From CAZSDU01 sp963662525 (GTDB lineage: Bacteria > Bacteroidota > Bacteroidia > Bacteroidales > FEN-979), in contig OY759717.1 of assembly GCA_963662525.1 (NCBI GenBank), positions 1,240,001 through 1,304,000 on the forward strand: a stretch of 64,000 bases of DNA, written 5' to 3'. A model generated the notes under the pieces. It ran no database searches, had not been told where the DNA came from, and saw only the letters and a program-made list of their open reading frames with translations. Position 1 is the stretch's first letter, and the number at the start of each line of letters is the position of its first letter. The translations under genes and the position numbers were made by a program. Below are positions 27,685-36,807 of this stretch, piece after piece.

Positions 27685-28655
27685 GTATTTCTTTCGGTCG
27701 TGAAGATCACAAGCTCCTTCAGGGATTCACGGAACTGGTTATCGGGAAATGTCATCAGCATATCCAGGGCTTTCTGCCGGTATTCCATCATCTGTTCGCG
27801 GGCATATCTAATCCCTTCTGCCTGGACAACTTTTTCGATCAGCTGCCCTACCCTTTCGGCATCACTGCCATGGTTCTTCACTGTATTGATGATCCATCTT
27901 TTTTCTGTAAAACCAGAGTTGTTCAGCAGATAAATGAGGGGCAGGGTCATTTTCTGATCACGGATATCGGTACCATCCGGTTTTCCGGTGGATTTATTCT
28001 TTTCATAATCAAAGAGGTCATCCTTGATCTGGAAGGCAATGCCCACATATTCCCCAAATTGCCAGAGCTTGTCGATGGTTTCCTGGTCTGCCCCGGTGGA
28101 AGCGCCTCCGCAGGCGCAACAGGAAGCAATCAGGGTAGCTGTTTTCTTCCGGATGATCTCAAAATAAACATCTTCCTGTATATCTAGACGGCGGGCCTTT
28201 TCGATCTGAAGCAATTCGCCTTCGCTCATTTCCCTCACGGCATTGGAAACGATTCTGAGCAGCTGAAACTCATCGCTTTCAAGTGCCAGCAGCAGTCCTT
28301 TTGACAGCAGGTAATCCCCTACCAGGACTGAAATTTTGTTCTTCCACAAGGCATTCAGGGAGAAAAAACCCCTGCGAAGGTTGGAATCATCCACCACATC
28401 ATCATGCACCAAGGTGGCGGTATGCAACAATTCTATCATGGAAGCTGCCCGGTAAGTACTTTCTTTGACCTCCCCGCATAAGCCGGCAGAAAAAAAGACA
28501 AACATGGGTCGCACTTGTTTGCCCTTTCGTTTGATGATGTAACGGGTAATGGTGTCGAGCAGGGGCACCGAGCTTTTCATCGATTTCCGGAACTTCCCCT
28601 CGAACAGGTCGATATGCTGCTGAATGGGGGCTTTTATTTGCTCGAGTTTGCTCAC
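27681..28655 (-). CDS. Polyprenyl diphosphate synthase (trans-isoprenyl)
   Basis: Condenses isopentenyl diphosphate units onto an allylic diphosphate to make a long all-trans chain, most likely the menaquinone side chain. The 324 residues contain the first Asp-rich motif (HDDVVDDSNLRRG), GDYLLSKG, and the second motif (FQIKDDLFDYE). The medium-long chain type is suggested by small residues before the first motif, but the exact product length is uncertain. The only plausible start is the GTG at 28655. It converges with the sensor kinase through a shared TTAA and is divergent from the radical SAM gene. Confidence 0.9.
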   Translation of the reverse strand: MSKLEQIKAPIQQHIDLFEGKFRKSMKSSVPLLDTITRYIIKRKGKQVRPMFVFFSAGLCGEVKESTYRAASMIELLHTATLVHDDVVDDSNLRRGFFSLNALWKNKISVLVGDYLLSKGLLLALESDEFQLLRIVSNAVREMSEGELLQIEKARRLDIQEDVYFEIIRKKTATLIASCCACGGASTGADQETIDKLWQFGEYVGIAFQIKDDLFDYEKNKSTGKPDGTDIRDQKMTLPLIYLLNNSGFTEKRWIINTVKNHGSDAERVGQLIEKVVQAEGIRYAREQMMEYRQKALDMLMTFPDNQFRESLKELVIFTTERNT

Positions 28656-28716
28656 AAAGAAAATTCAATTGGTAAAGTTACTCAATTTTATCAAATTTGC
28701 AGTTCAATCATCGAAC

Positions 28717-29493
28717 ATGGGTTTTCTGTTTCACGAAGTTGTTTTTGGACCGGTCAGAAGTCGTCGCCTGGGATTATCCCTGGGCATCAACCTGCTTCCC
28801 GCTCACTCGAAATTCTGCTCTTTCAATTGTATTTACTGCGAATGCGGTTGGACCCCGCCGGGACAGGATGAACCGCAGCTCCTGCCGAAAAGAGAAGAAG
28901 TATACAGTTATCTCGAAGAAAGGCTGAAACAGCTGGTAGCTGAAGATTATCTTCCTGATGCCCTCACCTATGCTGGCAATGGTGAACCTACCCTGCACCA
29001 TGATTTTCCCGGGATCGTTCAGGATACCATCTTTCTTCGCGACAAATACGTACCTGAAGCAAAGGTGACCGTTCTATCCAATGCCAGCCGCATTTCCGAT
29101 CCCATGATTTTTAATGCCCAGCTGAGCCTCGATAACAACATTCTCAAACTCGACGCGGGATCTGAGCAGCTCTTCCGACTGATCAACAATCCGGTAAGCC
29201 CGATCGACTTTGATGAACTTGTGACAAACCTGGCTAAATTTGAAGGGAAAGTGATCATCCAGAGCATGTTTCTTCGTGGTTCCATTAACGGTCAGATCAT
29301 CGATAACACCACGGAAGAGGCTGTTTCGGATTGGATCGGACAGTTAAAAAAGATCAGACCCAAACAAATCATGATCTATGCCATTGCCCGTGACACGCCA
29401 GTACATAATCTTGCAAAGATTTCCCTTGCTGAACTTGATTCCATTGCTGAAAAAGTGAAAGTTTCGGGTTTTAATGTCAGTGTTTATTCCTGA
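28717..29493 (+). CDS. Radical SAM protein (COG0731-like)
   Basis: A 258-residue radical S-adenosylmethionine enzyme with the cluster motif CSFNCIYC preceded by FGPVRSRRLGLSLGIN, a hallmark of the small family distantly related to TYW1 wyosine-base enzymes. A SAM-binding glycine region appears as TYAGNGEPTLH. No additional Cys-rich cluster domain is present, so it is the minimal form. The substrate is unknown in bacteria. The ATG at 28717 is chosen because the upstream extension overlaps the divergent gene. A helical-repeat gene starts 14 bases downstream, and the two may form a unit. Confidence 0.85.
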   Translation: MGFLFHEVVFGPVRSRRLGLSLGINLLPAHSKFCSFNCIYCECGWTPPGQDEPQLLPKREEVYSYLEERLKQLVAEDYLPDALTYAGNGEPTLHHDFPGIVQDTIFLRDKYVPEAKVTVLSNASRISDPMIFNAQLSLDNNILKLDAGSEQLFRLINNPVSPIDFDELVTNLAKFEGKVIIQSMFLRGSINGQIIDNTTEEAVSDWIGQLKKIRPKQIMIYAIARDTPVHNLAKISLAELDSIAEKVKVSGFNVSVYS

Positions 29494-29507
29494 GTCATCA
29501 ACAATCC

Positions 29508-29912
29508 ATGAAAGACCTGTATTTTCCCGCAAAAATCTGGCTTGCCTTAGGAGAAGTGATTACCGGTAATGTGGAAATTACCGAATGGCTGCTGAAAAAC
29601 GGATATCCGGAAATCGCTGCATTGGGTCATGCCATAAGGGGAAGCGAGGAGGCTACTGCCTGGCTTTTTCAAAACAAATTTTATCACCTGGCTGCACTTG
29701 ATGCCGCCATTGATGAGAACCAGCAGGCCTATGAGTGGCTGAAGCGAAACAACCATCCTTTCCTCATCGTATTTGCCGATGCCTGCCAGGCCAAACTCCA
29801 GGCCATTCAATGGTTTCATGAAAACAAACTGGAGGCCATCCTGATCATCGCCAGGAAGATCAAAGCCTTACGCGATAGTCAAACTTTCGACTATCATAAG
29901 AAGCATTTTTAA
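29508..29912 (+). CDS. Small helical-repeat protein of unknown function
   Basis: A 134-residue cytoplasmic protein without a signal. It consists almost entirely of three to four repeats of roughly 30 residues with the core A-x-x-WL-x-x-N-x-(4-6)-L-x-x-L-x-x-AI (for example ITEWLLKNGYPEIAALGHAI, ATAWLFQNKFYHLAALDAAI, AYEWLKRNNHPFLIVFADAC, AIQWFHENKLEAILIIARKI). This should fold as an alpha-solenoid resembling an ankyrin- or HEAT-like scaffold. I do not recognise a named family. Placed 14 bases after the radical SAM gene and convergent with nrdJ. Confidence 0.7.
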   Translation: MKDLYFPAKIWLALGEVITGNVEITEWLLKNGYPEIAALGHAIRGSEEATAWLFQNKFYHLAALDAAIDENQQAYEWLKRNNHPFLIVFADACQAKLQAIQWFHENKLEAILIIARKIKALRDSQTFDYHKKHF

Positions 29913-29924
29913 AGGATCAAAGAT

Positions 29925-32600
29925 TTACCCGCATTTGGAGTATCCGCAGCTTTTGCAAACCAGGCAACCTTCCTGATATACCAGACCGTTCTCGTCCTTG
30001 CATTTCGGACAGGTACGTTCGGCAGCTTTGGTTCCGTCGGGGATGAATTTTTTCAGGGCTCTTTCCACGCCATTCTTCCAGGTATTGATGGTATCCACCT
30101 CAAAGTGCAGTTTGGAAATGATGTTGACCACGAAGGGAAGCGGCATTCCATGACGCAGGATGCCGGATATCAGTTTGGCATAATTCCAGTATTCCTTGGT
30201 AAACGATCTGGAAAGTCCCTCTATGGTTATCTTGTAACCCTGCCGGTCTTCAAACTGGAAGTCGTAGCGTGAGGTAACGCCATCGGGTCGAGTCTTCACG
30301 ATCCAGCCTTTCATTACCCATTGCGGGATCCAGAAGTCTTCGGAAAGTCCGGTGAATATCTCGTATGGCCTTCCGTTAAGCAAGCCCACCACGGCAATCC
30401 ATTTTTCGTATTCATTCTGGAATCTCACGATCTCTGCTTCCAGCCTGTCGGGCCGGTGAGGCGCTTTGGTTTCGCGGAATTCGTTGGGATCGTCTTTTTT
30501 ATCCTTAACTTCATTGTTCACCAGCACGCCGGCACGGGAACCATCGCGGTAAACGGTCATTCCCTTGCAACCGACTTTCCAAGCCGTTTCGTAGATGTTT
30601 CCTATCAGTTCTTCCTTGGTTTCATTGGGTACATTCACGGTCACGCTGATGCTGTGGTCCACCCATTTCTGAACGGCTCCCTGCATCTTGACTTTGGCCA
30701 GCCAGTCAACATCGTTGGCGGTTGCCTTATAGAATGGCGATTGTTTGATGATGGGCTTCAGTTCCTTATCATCCATATGCGAAACTTCATCCACATTGTA
30801 GCCGTTCACTTGCAGCCAGGTCACGAAGTTGTGGTGAAAAACGTTGTATTCTTCCCAGGTATCACCCACTTCATCGGTGAACGTGATCACGACATTTTTA
30901 TCGTTGGGATTTACCTTGCGACGACGTTTGTAAGAAACGGCAAATACCGGTTCCAGTCCTGAAGTGGTCTGGGTAAGGATACTTACCGAACCTGTGGGGG
31001 CGATGGTCAGCATGGCTACGTTGCGGCGTCCGTACGCTGCCATGTCCTCATAAACATCAGGTGCTGCTTCTTTCAGCCGCAGGATAAAAGGATTATTTTT
31101 TTCTCTTTCTGTATTGTAAAGCGGGAAAGCGCCACGTTCCCGGGCCATGGTGACAGAAGAACGATAAGCTTCTATGGTCAGAATTTTATGAACCTCCACG
31201 GAGAAGTCGGTGGCATCATCGGATCCATAGCGGGTTCCGAGGGCGGCAAGCATATCTCCTTCGGCGGTGATACCGAAACCGGTACGGCGACCCTGGATGG
31301 CTTTCTCTTTAATATTAACCCAGAGATTGTGTTCCCTTGATTTTATATTATCTTTTTCAGGATCTGAATCTATTTTAGCCAGGATTTTATCCACTTTTTC
31401 CAACTCGAGGTCGATGATGTCGTCCATGATGCGCTGGGCTTTATGGACATGCTTGATAAACAAGTCGGAATCGAAACTGGCATCGGGAGTGAAGGGCTTG
31501 TCAACATAATTATAGAGGTTGATGGCCAGCAGCCGGCAGCTATCGTAGGTACAAAGCGGTATCTCCCCGCAGGGATTGGTCGACAAAGTGCGGAAACCCT
31601 GGTCGGCATAGCAATCCGGAAGGGATTCGCGGATGATGGTATCCCAGAAAAGGATTCCTGGCTCAGCTGATTTCCAGGCATTGTGTACGATCTTGCTCCA
31701 GAGGTCCCGGGCACGGATCTTACGGGTCACTGCCGGATTGGGCGAATTGATGGGAAAGCGCTGGGTAAATTCGCCATCTTCCACCACGGCCTGCATGAAT
31801 TCATCGGTAATTTTCACGGAGATATTGGCTCCTGTAACTTTCCCTGCCTCCAGTTTGGCGTCGATAAATTGCTCGGCATCCGGATGCAGTACTGAGATAC
31901 TCAGCATCAGGGCGCCGCGCCGGCCTTCCTGGGCAACTTCCCGCGTGGAGTTTGAATATCTTTCCATGAAAGGAACGATACCGGTCGATGTAAGAGCGCT
32001 ATTTTTAACGACACTGTGTTTCGGACGGATATGGGAAAGGTCATGACCCACTCCACCCCTGCGTTTCATCAATTGTACCTGTTCCTCGTCGGTTTTCATG
32101 ATGGCGCCGTAGGAATCGGAAGCGCCGTCGTTGCCGATGACAAAACAATTCGACAGGGACCCGATCTGGAAATCATTGCCGATTCCGGCCATGGGGCTAC
32201 CTTGGGGAACGATATATTTGAAATGCTGCATGAGGCTGAAGATCTCGTCTTCGCTCATGGGATTGGGATATTTATTTTCAATGCGGGCCAGTTCCCGGGC
32301 GATCCTGCGGTGCATGTCGTCGGGAGTGATCTCAAATAACTGGCCTTCGGAGTTCTTAAGGGCGTATTTATTTACCCAGACGTTGGCTGCCAGGCTGTCG
32401 CCCTTAAAATATACGGTCGACTTTTCCAGCGCTTCGGCAAAGGTATAGGTCTTTCTTTCCGCTTCTTTCTTTCCTGTAGGTTTTTCTTTCATCGTTAAAT
32501 CATCCAGCGAAATTTTCGGACGTATCCGCTTCGCCAGCACCTCATCGTAATAGTCAGATTTCGTTTCCTGATCTGTATTGACCATGGGGTTTTCTTCCAT
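29925..32600 (-). CDS. nrdJ: Adenosylcobalamin-dependent (class II) ribonucleotide reductase
   Basis: Reduces ribonucleotides to deoxyribonucleotides by a cobalamin-generated thiyl radical, independent of oxygen. The 891 residues show the catalytic barrel signature (STNPCGEIPLCTYDSC), the finger-loop and active-site regions (GGVGHDLSHIRPKHS, PTGSVSILTQTTSG), and a C-terminal extension with a TSCPD-like module and two zinc-type CxxC pairs ending in the redox tail (CPKCKDENG ... CLVCKSCGYSKCG). The start ATG at 32600 follows a 368-base leader region. No N-terminal ATP-cone is recognised. B12 use agrees with queG in the window. Confidence 0.95.
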   Translation of the reverse strand: MEENPMVNTDQETKSDYYDEVLAKRIRPKISLDDLTMKEKPTGKKEAERKTYTFAEALEKSTVYFKGDSLAANVWVNKYALKNSEGQLFEITPDDMHRRIARELARIENKYPNPMSEDEIFSLMQHFKYIVPQGSPMAGIGNDFQIGSLSNCFVIGNDGASDSYGAIMKTDEEQVQLMKRRGGVGHDLSHIRPKHSVVKNSALTSTGIVPFMERYSNSTREVAQEGRRGALMLSISVLHPDAEQFIDAKLEAGKVTGANISVKITDEFMQAVVEDGEFTQRFPINSPNPAVTRKIRARDLWSKIVHNAWKSAEPGILFWDTIIRESLPDCYADQGFRTLSTNPCGEIPLCTYDSCRLLAINLYNYVDKPFTPDASFDSDLFIKHVHKAQRIMDDIIDLELEKVDKILAKIDSDPEKDNIKSREHNLWVNIKEKAIQGRRTGFGITAEGDMLAALGTRYGSDDATDFSVEVHKILTIEAYRSSVTMARERGAFPLYNTEREKNNPFILRLKEAAPDVYEDMAAYGRRNVAMLTIAPTGSVSILTQTTSGLEPVFAVSYKRRRKVNPNDKNVVITFTDEVGDTWEEYNVFHHNFVTWLQVNGYNVDEVSHMDDKELKPIIKQSPFYKATANDVDWLAKVKMQGAVQKWVDHSISVTVNVPNETKEELIGNIYETAWKVGCKGMTVYRDGSRAGVLVNNEVKDKKDDPNEFRETKAPHRPDRLEAEIVRFQNEYEKWIAVVGLLNGRPYEIFTGLSEDFWIPQWVMKGWIVKTRPDGVTSRYDFQFEDRQGYKITIEGLSRSFTKEYWNYAKLISGILRHGMPLPFVVNIISKLHFEVDTINTWKNGVERALKKFIPDGTKAAERTCPKCKDENGLVYQEGCLVCKSCGYSKCG

Positions 32601-32968
32601 GCTTATGTTTATTAATGGTAATTAATATTTTATTAATCTGCTGTACCTATGAACACTACAATAAATTGTACGGGGGCTTTTTTGATGAGGCAATATACAA
32701 CGAAGAAATATTTCAGGGTAATTTAGTTATTAACAGAAATGAACCATCGTTGTTAATTCGCTGACTTAAAAAAACATATCATTTGATAATTAAGGAGAGG
32801 GGGATGCCGTCTAAGTTTGCCTCGATTTAAGTTATTAAATAGCTGTTTTTAAATAAATTACACGAAGTCATATTGACTCAAACACCATCTTTTCCCGAAT
32901 AGCTCTTTTCACCTGTAATAAAGGTATTTACTATTTGGTTAAAATAATCAAACAGTAATACCCGGCAG
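32601..32968. other. 368-base intergenic region upstream of nrdJ
   Basis: AT-rich region between the nrdJ start and the stop of the flavin-binding-like gene. The only structured element I see is the palindrome at 32657-32670. I looked for a cobalamin-riboswitch box and did not find one. No ORF is supported. Confidence 0.6.
32657..32670. promoter_or_regulatory. Palindromic operator candidate (NrdR-like)
   Basis: TACAATAAATTGTA has perfect 6-base arms around AA, 57 bases upstream of the nrdJ start. It resembles the core of NrdR boxes (ACAATATATTGT) with one mismatch. A second box at the usual helical spacing is not obvious. Confidence 0.35.
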
Positions 32969-33415
32969 TCATGAAGGATCCTCATGAATTTCCCAGATCA
33001 GCTTCTTCCCGAATCCCAGGCGGTTGTCGGTCATCTTGATAAAGCCGGGAGTGAGGGACCAGAGGTGGAGGGTGATCAGGCGGGCAAAGGGAAAAGCTTT
33101 GAGATAGGCTGCCCGGCTTTCCTTAAGCGTTTCTCCGCGAAGTTCCTCCAGTATGCCGGTAAACTGGATGCCACGGATCTTGCCGACTATCCTGGTTTCC
33201 AGGGCGATGGTTCCGGCGGCCCGGTAATTCCTGCCTTCCACTACATCTTTCACATGCCGGGTATCGTGGTCGGAAGTAAAGATAAAGCGGTTCTGCTCCG
33301 GCATGTAGGCATAATAGCAGGTGGCACAATAGGGCTGGTTATCGCGTGAAACGGCCAGGTTCAGGATATGATGCTCAGAAATGAATTTCAGTATGCGCGG
33401 GTCAACAGGATTCAT
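32969..33415 (-). CDS. Pyridoxamine 5'-phosphate oxidase-like protein (YhbP/UPF0306 type)
   Basis: A 148-residue protein of the split-barrel flavin-binding fold. Features are HHILNLAVSRDNQPYCATCYY near the start, a central FIFTSDHDTRHVKDV and the strand VGKIRGIQFTGILEEL, the layout of the small UPF0306/YhbP family. The length also matches (about 147). Enzymatic activity is not established for this family. I start at the ATG at 33415; the longer frame runs backwards into the upstream gene. It begins one base after the stop of the large peptidase-like/barrel gene, so the two are likely co-transcribed. Confidence 0.8.
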   Translation of the reverse strand: MNPVDPRILKFISEHHILNLAVSRDNQPYCATCYYAYMPEQNRFIFTSDHDTRHVKDVVEGRNYRAAGTIALETRIVGKIRGIQFTGILEELRGETLKESRAAYLKAFPFARLITLHLWSLTPGFIKMTDNRLGFGKKLIWEIHEDPS

Positions 33416-33416
33416 A

Positions 33417-36400
33417 TCAAAAGTCAAGGCTAAGTGAAAAATAAAATACCGGTTTTCTGACCCTTCCGTCTTCCACACCCCAGGCCACATCGGCCCGGAG
33501 AAAATAGCCGAAAAGCCGGGTTCGGGCTCCGAATCCGAATCCTTCCACCAGGGGTTCCTTTTGCATCTCCACTTTAATGAATAAAGGATTCCGGTAAATA
33601 TACTGGGTAAAGAGGGGATTGTCGGACGACCATGGACTCCATCCGTTCCAGGCTGTCCCAATATCCCCGAATGCCACGATCTGGAAGTTGTTCAAAAAAT
33701 CGGAACGGATCGGTCGATTATAAAAATAACGGAAGACCGGCCAGCGGAGTTCGGTATTGAAAACGACAAAGCTGTTCCCATTGCGAATATTCTGGTTAAA
33801 ACCCCGCATATTGGTGGCCAGGGTCTGGAAGGCATAATTCTGATCATTCGAGATGGGCGTGTTCAGGTTAAAACTCGGGAACAACCAGTTATCGACCCCA
33901 CCCATATAATACAGCAGTTTATCACTTCCGAAAGAAGTGCTTGCCGCCAGGCGGTTGGCCCAGACCAGGGTACGGTGGATCTTCTGGTAATTGCGGAAAT
34001 CCATCCCCAGAACAATACAGTTATTGCCTTTGGTATTTACCATCTGGTAATATTCCCCGAAAAACTTATAGCGTGTTCCCTGGTAGAGGTTGAGTCCCAG
34101 ATTCCGGGTATTGTCATAGGTCAGTTCACCTTTAATGCTGCCCCAAACCTGGTTCACATCCGGTTCCGCGAGGTTGATCTGGTCGGTGGAGAGATAAACG
34201 GCCCTGTCCCAGCGAACCGAAGCAGTACCCTTGATATTCAGAACCGGGGTAAAAGGATAGGTGGCAACATAATACAGCTCATGGATCTTATGCCGGATAA
34301 TGGAATAATATCCGTATTCTTCAACCGCTTTCCGGTGGAATGTGATCTGGTGGTCCAGCCTCCGGCGGTTATTGGAATAGCTGAATAAATACTCATTGTT
34401 GATAAGATTGAAATTCACCCTCACCCCTCCGGTGAGGCGGTAATCTTCCATCAGGTCGGTGATCCCCACCATGAACAAGCCATTCAGTCCGGGATTGATA
34501 AAAACCGGAACAGAGCTGCCGGTGAAGGGTTGGTAAGCAAAATTGAGATAGGTAAAATCAATCTGGGTCACCATCTGATCAATGTAGTATTCAACATTGT
34601 AATTCAGCTGTTTCGCGAATTTATATTTGTTAAGCGTATCTTTTGGCTTGTCTTTTGAAAAGCGGGAACCCCTCCAGGCTGAATCACTGAGTATGATCAT
34701 TCTGTTAAGATCGGCAATCCTGTCGGGTAATCGGATTGAATCTCCTTTGACCATTTTTACTTGTGGGATCTCACTTACCCTGACAGAATTAAAGTGTTTC
34801 TTTTTCCCCCGGGTTCCGACTTCTGATGCCCGAAGCGTACTGTCGGTTTTCTGTTCCACAACTTTTTTTTCTACCGCCCTGGTTTTCCTGTCCTTGAACC
34901 AGGTAGGCTGAAGGGTCTTTTTTTCTACCTGCCCGGGACGAATAAGATCGCTGGCAAACATCCTGAAATTTCGGTTGATAAAAACGATTTCAGCTATTTT
35001 TGCAGCCTTCAGTGAAACATCCTGTTCAAGAATATTCCTGGAATAATTGGTCACGGGATAAGCAGTAGTGAAGTAACGATAATGAGTAGTGGTATCCACC
35101 AATGAGATGGCGCTGTCGAAACGGGCCAGGTAACGATTGATGATGCCACTCTCATCGGCCAGGAAGGTAAAATAATTCTCCCCATATGCCATGGGTTGTG
35201 ATTCGTTGATCTCAGGAGTACGGGTTAGCCTTTGCAACACGTTCCTTCTGGCGCTGTAATGATAAAGGAAAACATCATTATTGAACTGAAGTTTATTGAT
35301 ATCTAACGGTTCATCGAATCTCAGGGTATCGTTGGGTCTGTTGGAGGAAAAAATGATATCAGCGGAATGGTTATAGAAACGGGGATTCAGATCGTTGTAT
35401 AGATCTTTGGTCAGCTGTTCATGAGAACCGGAAGCAATGTTATATACGAAGATATCGGATTGTCCTTTCTGAACCGCTGAAAAAACCAGCGAAGCCCCAT
35501 CGTCGGAATATGATATGTCGAGGATTTTATCAAAATTGTAAAGGATCTGCCGCTCAAATGATTTCTCTTCGATATTATAAAGGTATAGAAAGCACTCTCC
35601 TTTTCTTTCTGTCAGGATGGCCAGGATTTTTCCACTGGGGTGCCATGCCAGGATGGGGAATGTTTCATCGGGGCGATCGGCAATACGGTAACCTCCGCGG
35701 AAAATTCTTTTTTTCTTACCGGTTTCCAAGTCCTGTAGGAAGACTTTGTGGATCCCCAGTTCATGGGTGCAAAAAGCTATCATGTCGCCTTCGGGATCGA
35801 GTTTCAATTGATTGTACAACCTGTCGGGTTTCTTTTTTACATTGAGCGGATTCTCCGCAGGAGCTGTGCGACCGGTTTCCTGGGTGCTGTAAAGATCCTT
35901 GTAAAAAGCCAGCCATTCTTCAGCTACAGCTTTGAATGAAGCGCCTATGGCATACTGGAATCCTTTTTCCACATTACGGCCAAGGCGGGCCATGTAAACA
36001 ATATTCGGGATGGATGCTTCCCCGTATTTCGTGGCAATATAATGCCAGAGTGAATGACCCGCATAAGTAGCATCTTCACCCGTCAGACTGTTGAACTTGC
36101 GATACTGCCCGCTCAGGATTGCATCCCTGACATGATTCTCAATTTCCGCATCCCACTTTCTGGAAAGGTAGGATATCAGTCCGTTCATGTACCATTCCGG
36201 CATCGTATAAATAGCATTGTTTTTAATCTGGGCGCCTATTCCGGTACCATACATCATGTTGTTGAGGATCACCTGGGCAATACCCGCGCGGATCTGCTGC
36301 TCGAAATGATCGTAATTCCCATCGAAAAAAACCAGCACCCTACCCCCGATAATACGTGTAACACCACCTGTGTTGTAATATTCCCAGTCACCATACAAAC

Positions 36401-36749
36401 CGATGTTGCTTTGTTTCAGGTCGGAAAGATTATTGAAAATGATGAACTGGATTTTCTCTTCCAGGTTAGACTGTAAATTCATTTCTATTTCCTTGATATG
36501 CTTATCGGCATATTCAGCTGCATACTGCGCCAGTTCTTTTCCGTTCTGATAGAAATAAGTGTCGAATTTATCGAAACGGAAATAGGTCCAGATAAAGTCG
36601 TTATACTGAACCCGGCTTTTACCGAAAGCAAGCTGTGAACCGTTATAGAATTGCGAAAAAGCAGGCAGGGAGATCGCCCAGATGATGGCAAACAGCATAG
36701 GCGTTCTAAGCCGGGAAAATACAGAATTATGTGTGGCTTCTACTGTCAT
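33417..36749 (-). CDS. Large envelope protein: peptidase-MA-like, TolB-like propeller and outer-membrane barrel regions
   Basis: A 1110-residue exported protein. After a signal peptide (LFAIIWAISLPAFSQ) the region to about residue 280 resembles the peptidase-MA superfamily (IIFNNLSDLKQ, TMPEWYMNGLISYLSRKWD, YATHSLWHYIA-like segment), though the usual HExxH is not seen, so it may be inactive. Residues 300-620 form WD40-like/TolB-type propeller blades (DPEGDMIAFCTHELGIHKVF, SPRFYNHSADIIFSSNR-type). The last third is a barrel of alternating strands (VRVNFNLINNEYLFSYSNN ... ADVAWGVEDG) ending in F. This three-part architecture occurs in Bacteroidota and its role in the envelope is unknown. GTG precedes the chosen ATG at 36749. 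Confidence 0.75.
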   Translation of the reverse strand: MTVEATHNSVFSRLRTPMLFAIIWAISLPAFSQFYNGSQLAFGKSRVQYNDFIWTYFRFDKFDTYFYQNGKELAQYAAEYADKHIKEIEMNLQSNLEEKIQFIIFNNLSDLKQSNIGLYGDWEYYNTGGVTRIIGGRVLVFFDGNYDHFEQQIRAGIAQVILNNMMYGTGIGAQIKNNAIYTMPEWYMNGLISYLSRKWDAEIENHVRDAILSGQYRKFNSLTGEDATYAGHSLWHYIATKYGEASIPNIVYMARLGRNVEKGFQYAIGASFKAVAEEWLAFYKDLYSTQETGRTAPAENPLNVKKKPDRLYNQLKLDPEGDMIAFCTHELGIHKVFLQDLETGKKKRIFRGGYRIADRPDETFPILAWHPSGKILAILTERKGECFLYLYNIEEKSFERQILYNFDKILDISYSDDGASLVFSAVQKGQSDIFVYNIASGSHEQLTKDLYNDLNPRFYNHSADIIFSSNRPNDTLRFDEPLDINKLQFNNDVFLYHYSARRNVLQRLTRTPEINESQPMAYGENYFTFLADESGIINRYLARFDSAISLVDTTTHYRYFTTAYPVTNYSRNILEQDVSLKAAKIAEIVFINRNFRMFASDLIRPGQVEKKTLQPTWFKDRKTRAVEKKVVEQKTDSTLRASEVGTRGKKKHFNSVRVSEIPQVKMVKGDSIRLPDRIADLNRMIILSDSAWRGSRFSKDKPKDTLNKYKFAKQLNYNVEYYIDQMVTQIDFTYLNFAYQPFTGSSVPVFINPGLNGLFMVGITDLMEDYRLTGGVRVNFNLINNEYLFSYSNNRRRLDHQITFHRKAVEEYGYYSIIRHKIHELYYVATYPFTPVLNIKGTASVRWDRAVYLSTDQINLAEPDVNQVWGSIKGELTYDNTRNLGLNLYQGTRYKFFGEYYQMVNTKGNNCIVLGMDFRNYQKIHRTLVWANRLAASTSFGSDKLLYYMGGVDNWLFPSFNLNTPISNDQNYAFQTLATNMRGFNQNIRNGNSFVVFNTELRWPVFRYFYNRPIRSDFLNNFQIVAFGDIGTAWNGWSPWSSDNPLFTQYIYRNPLFIKVEMQKEPLVEGFGFGARTRLFGYFLRADVAWGVEDGRVRKPVFYFSLSLDF

Positions 36750-36807
36750 CACCAGGGGTCACGGAATGCTGAATCAGGGAGTAAAGGTATAGAAAATTCA
36801 GGCTCCT

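Noticed and set aside
32601..32968. Cobalamin riboswitch before nrdJ
   Set aside because: No B12-box sequence or its complement is visible, and no suitable fold was found by eye.
32969..33661. 230-residue form of the flavin-binding-like protein
   Set aside because: The first 82 residues come from reading the 3' part of the upstream barrel gene in another frame; the family length fits the start at 33415.
36054..36476. Plus-strand open frames inside the large envelope gene
   Set aside because: They lie entirely within a well-supported gene on the other strand and show no conserved features.
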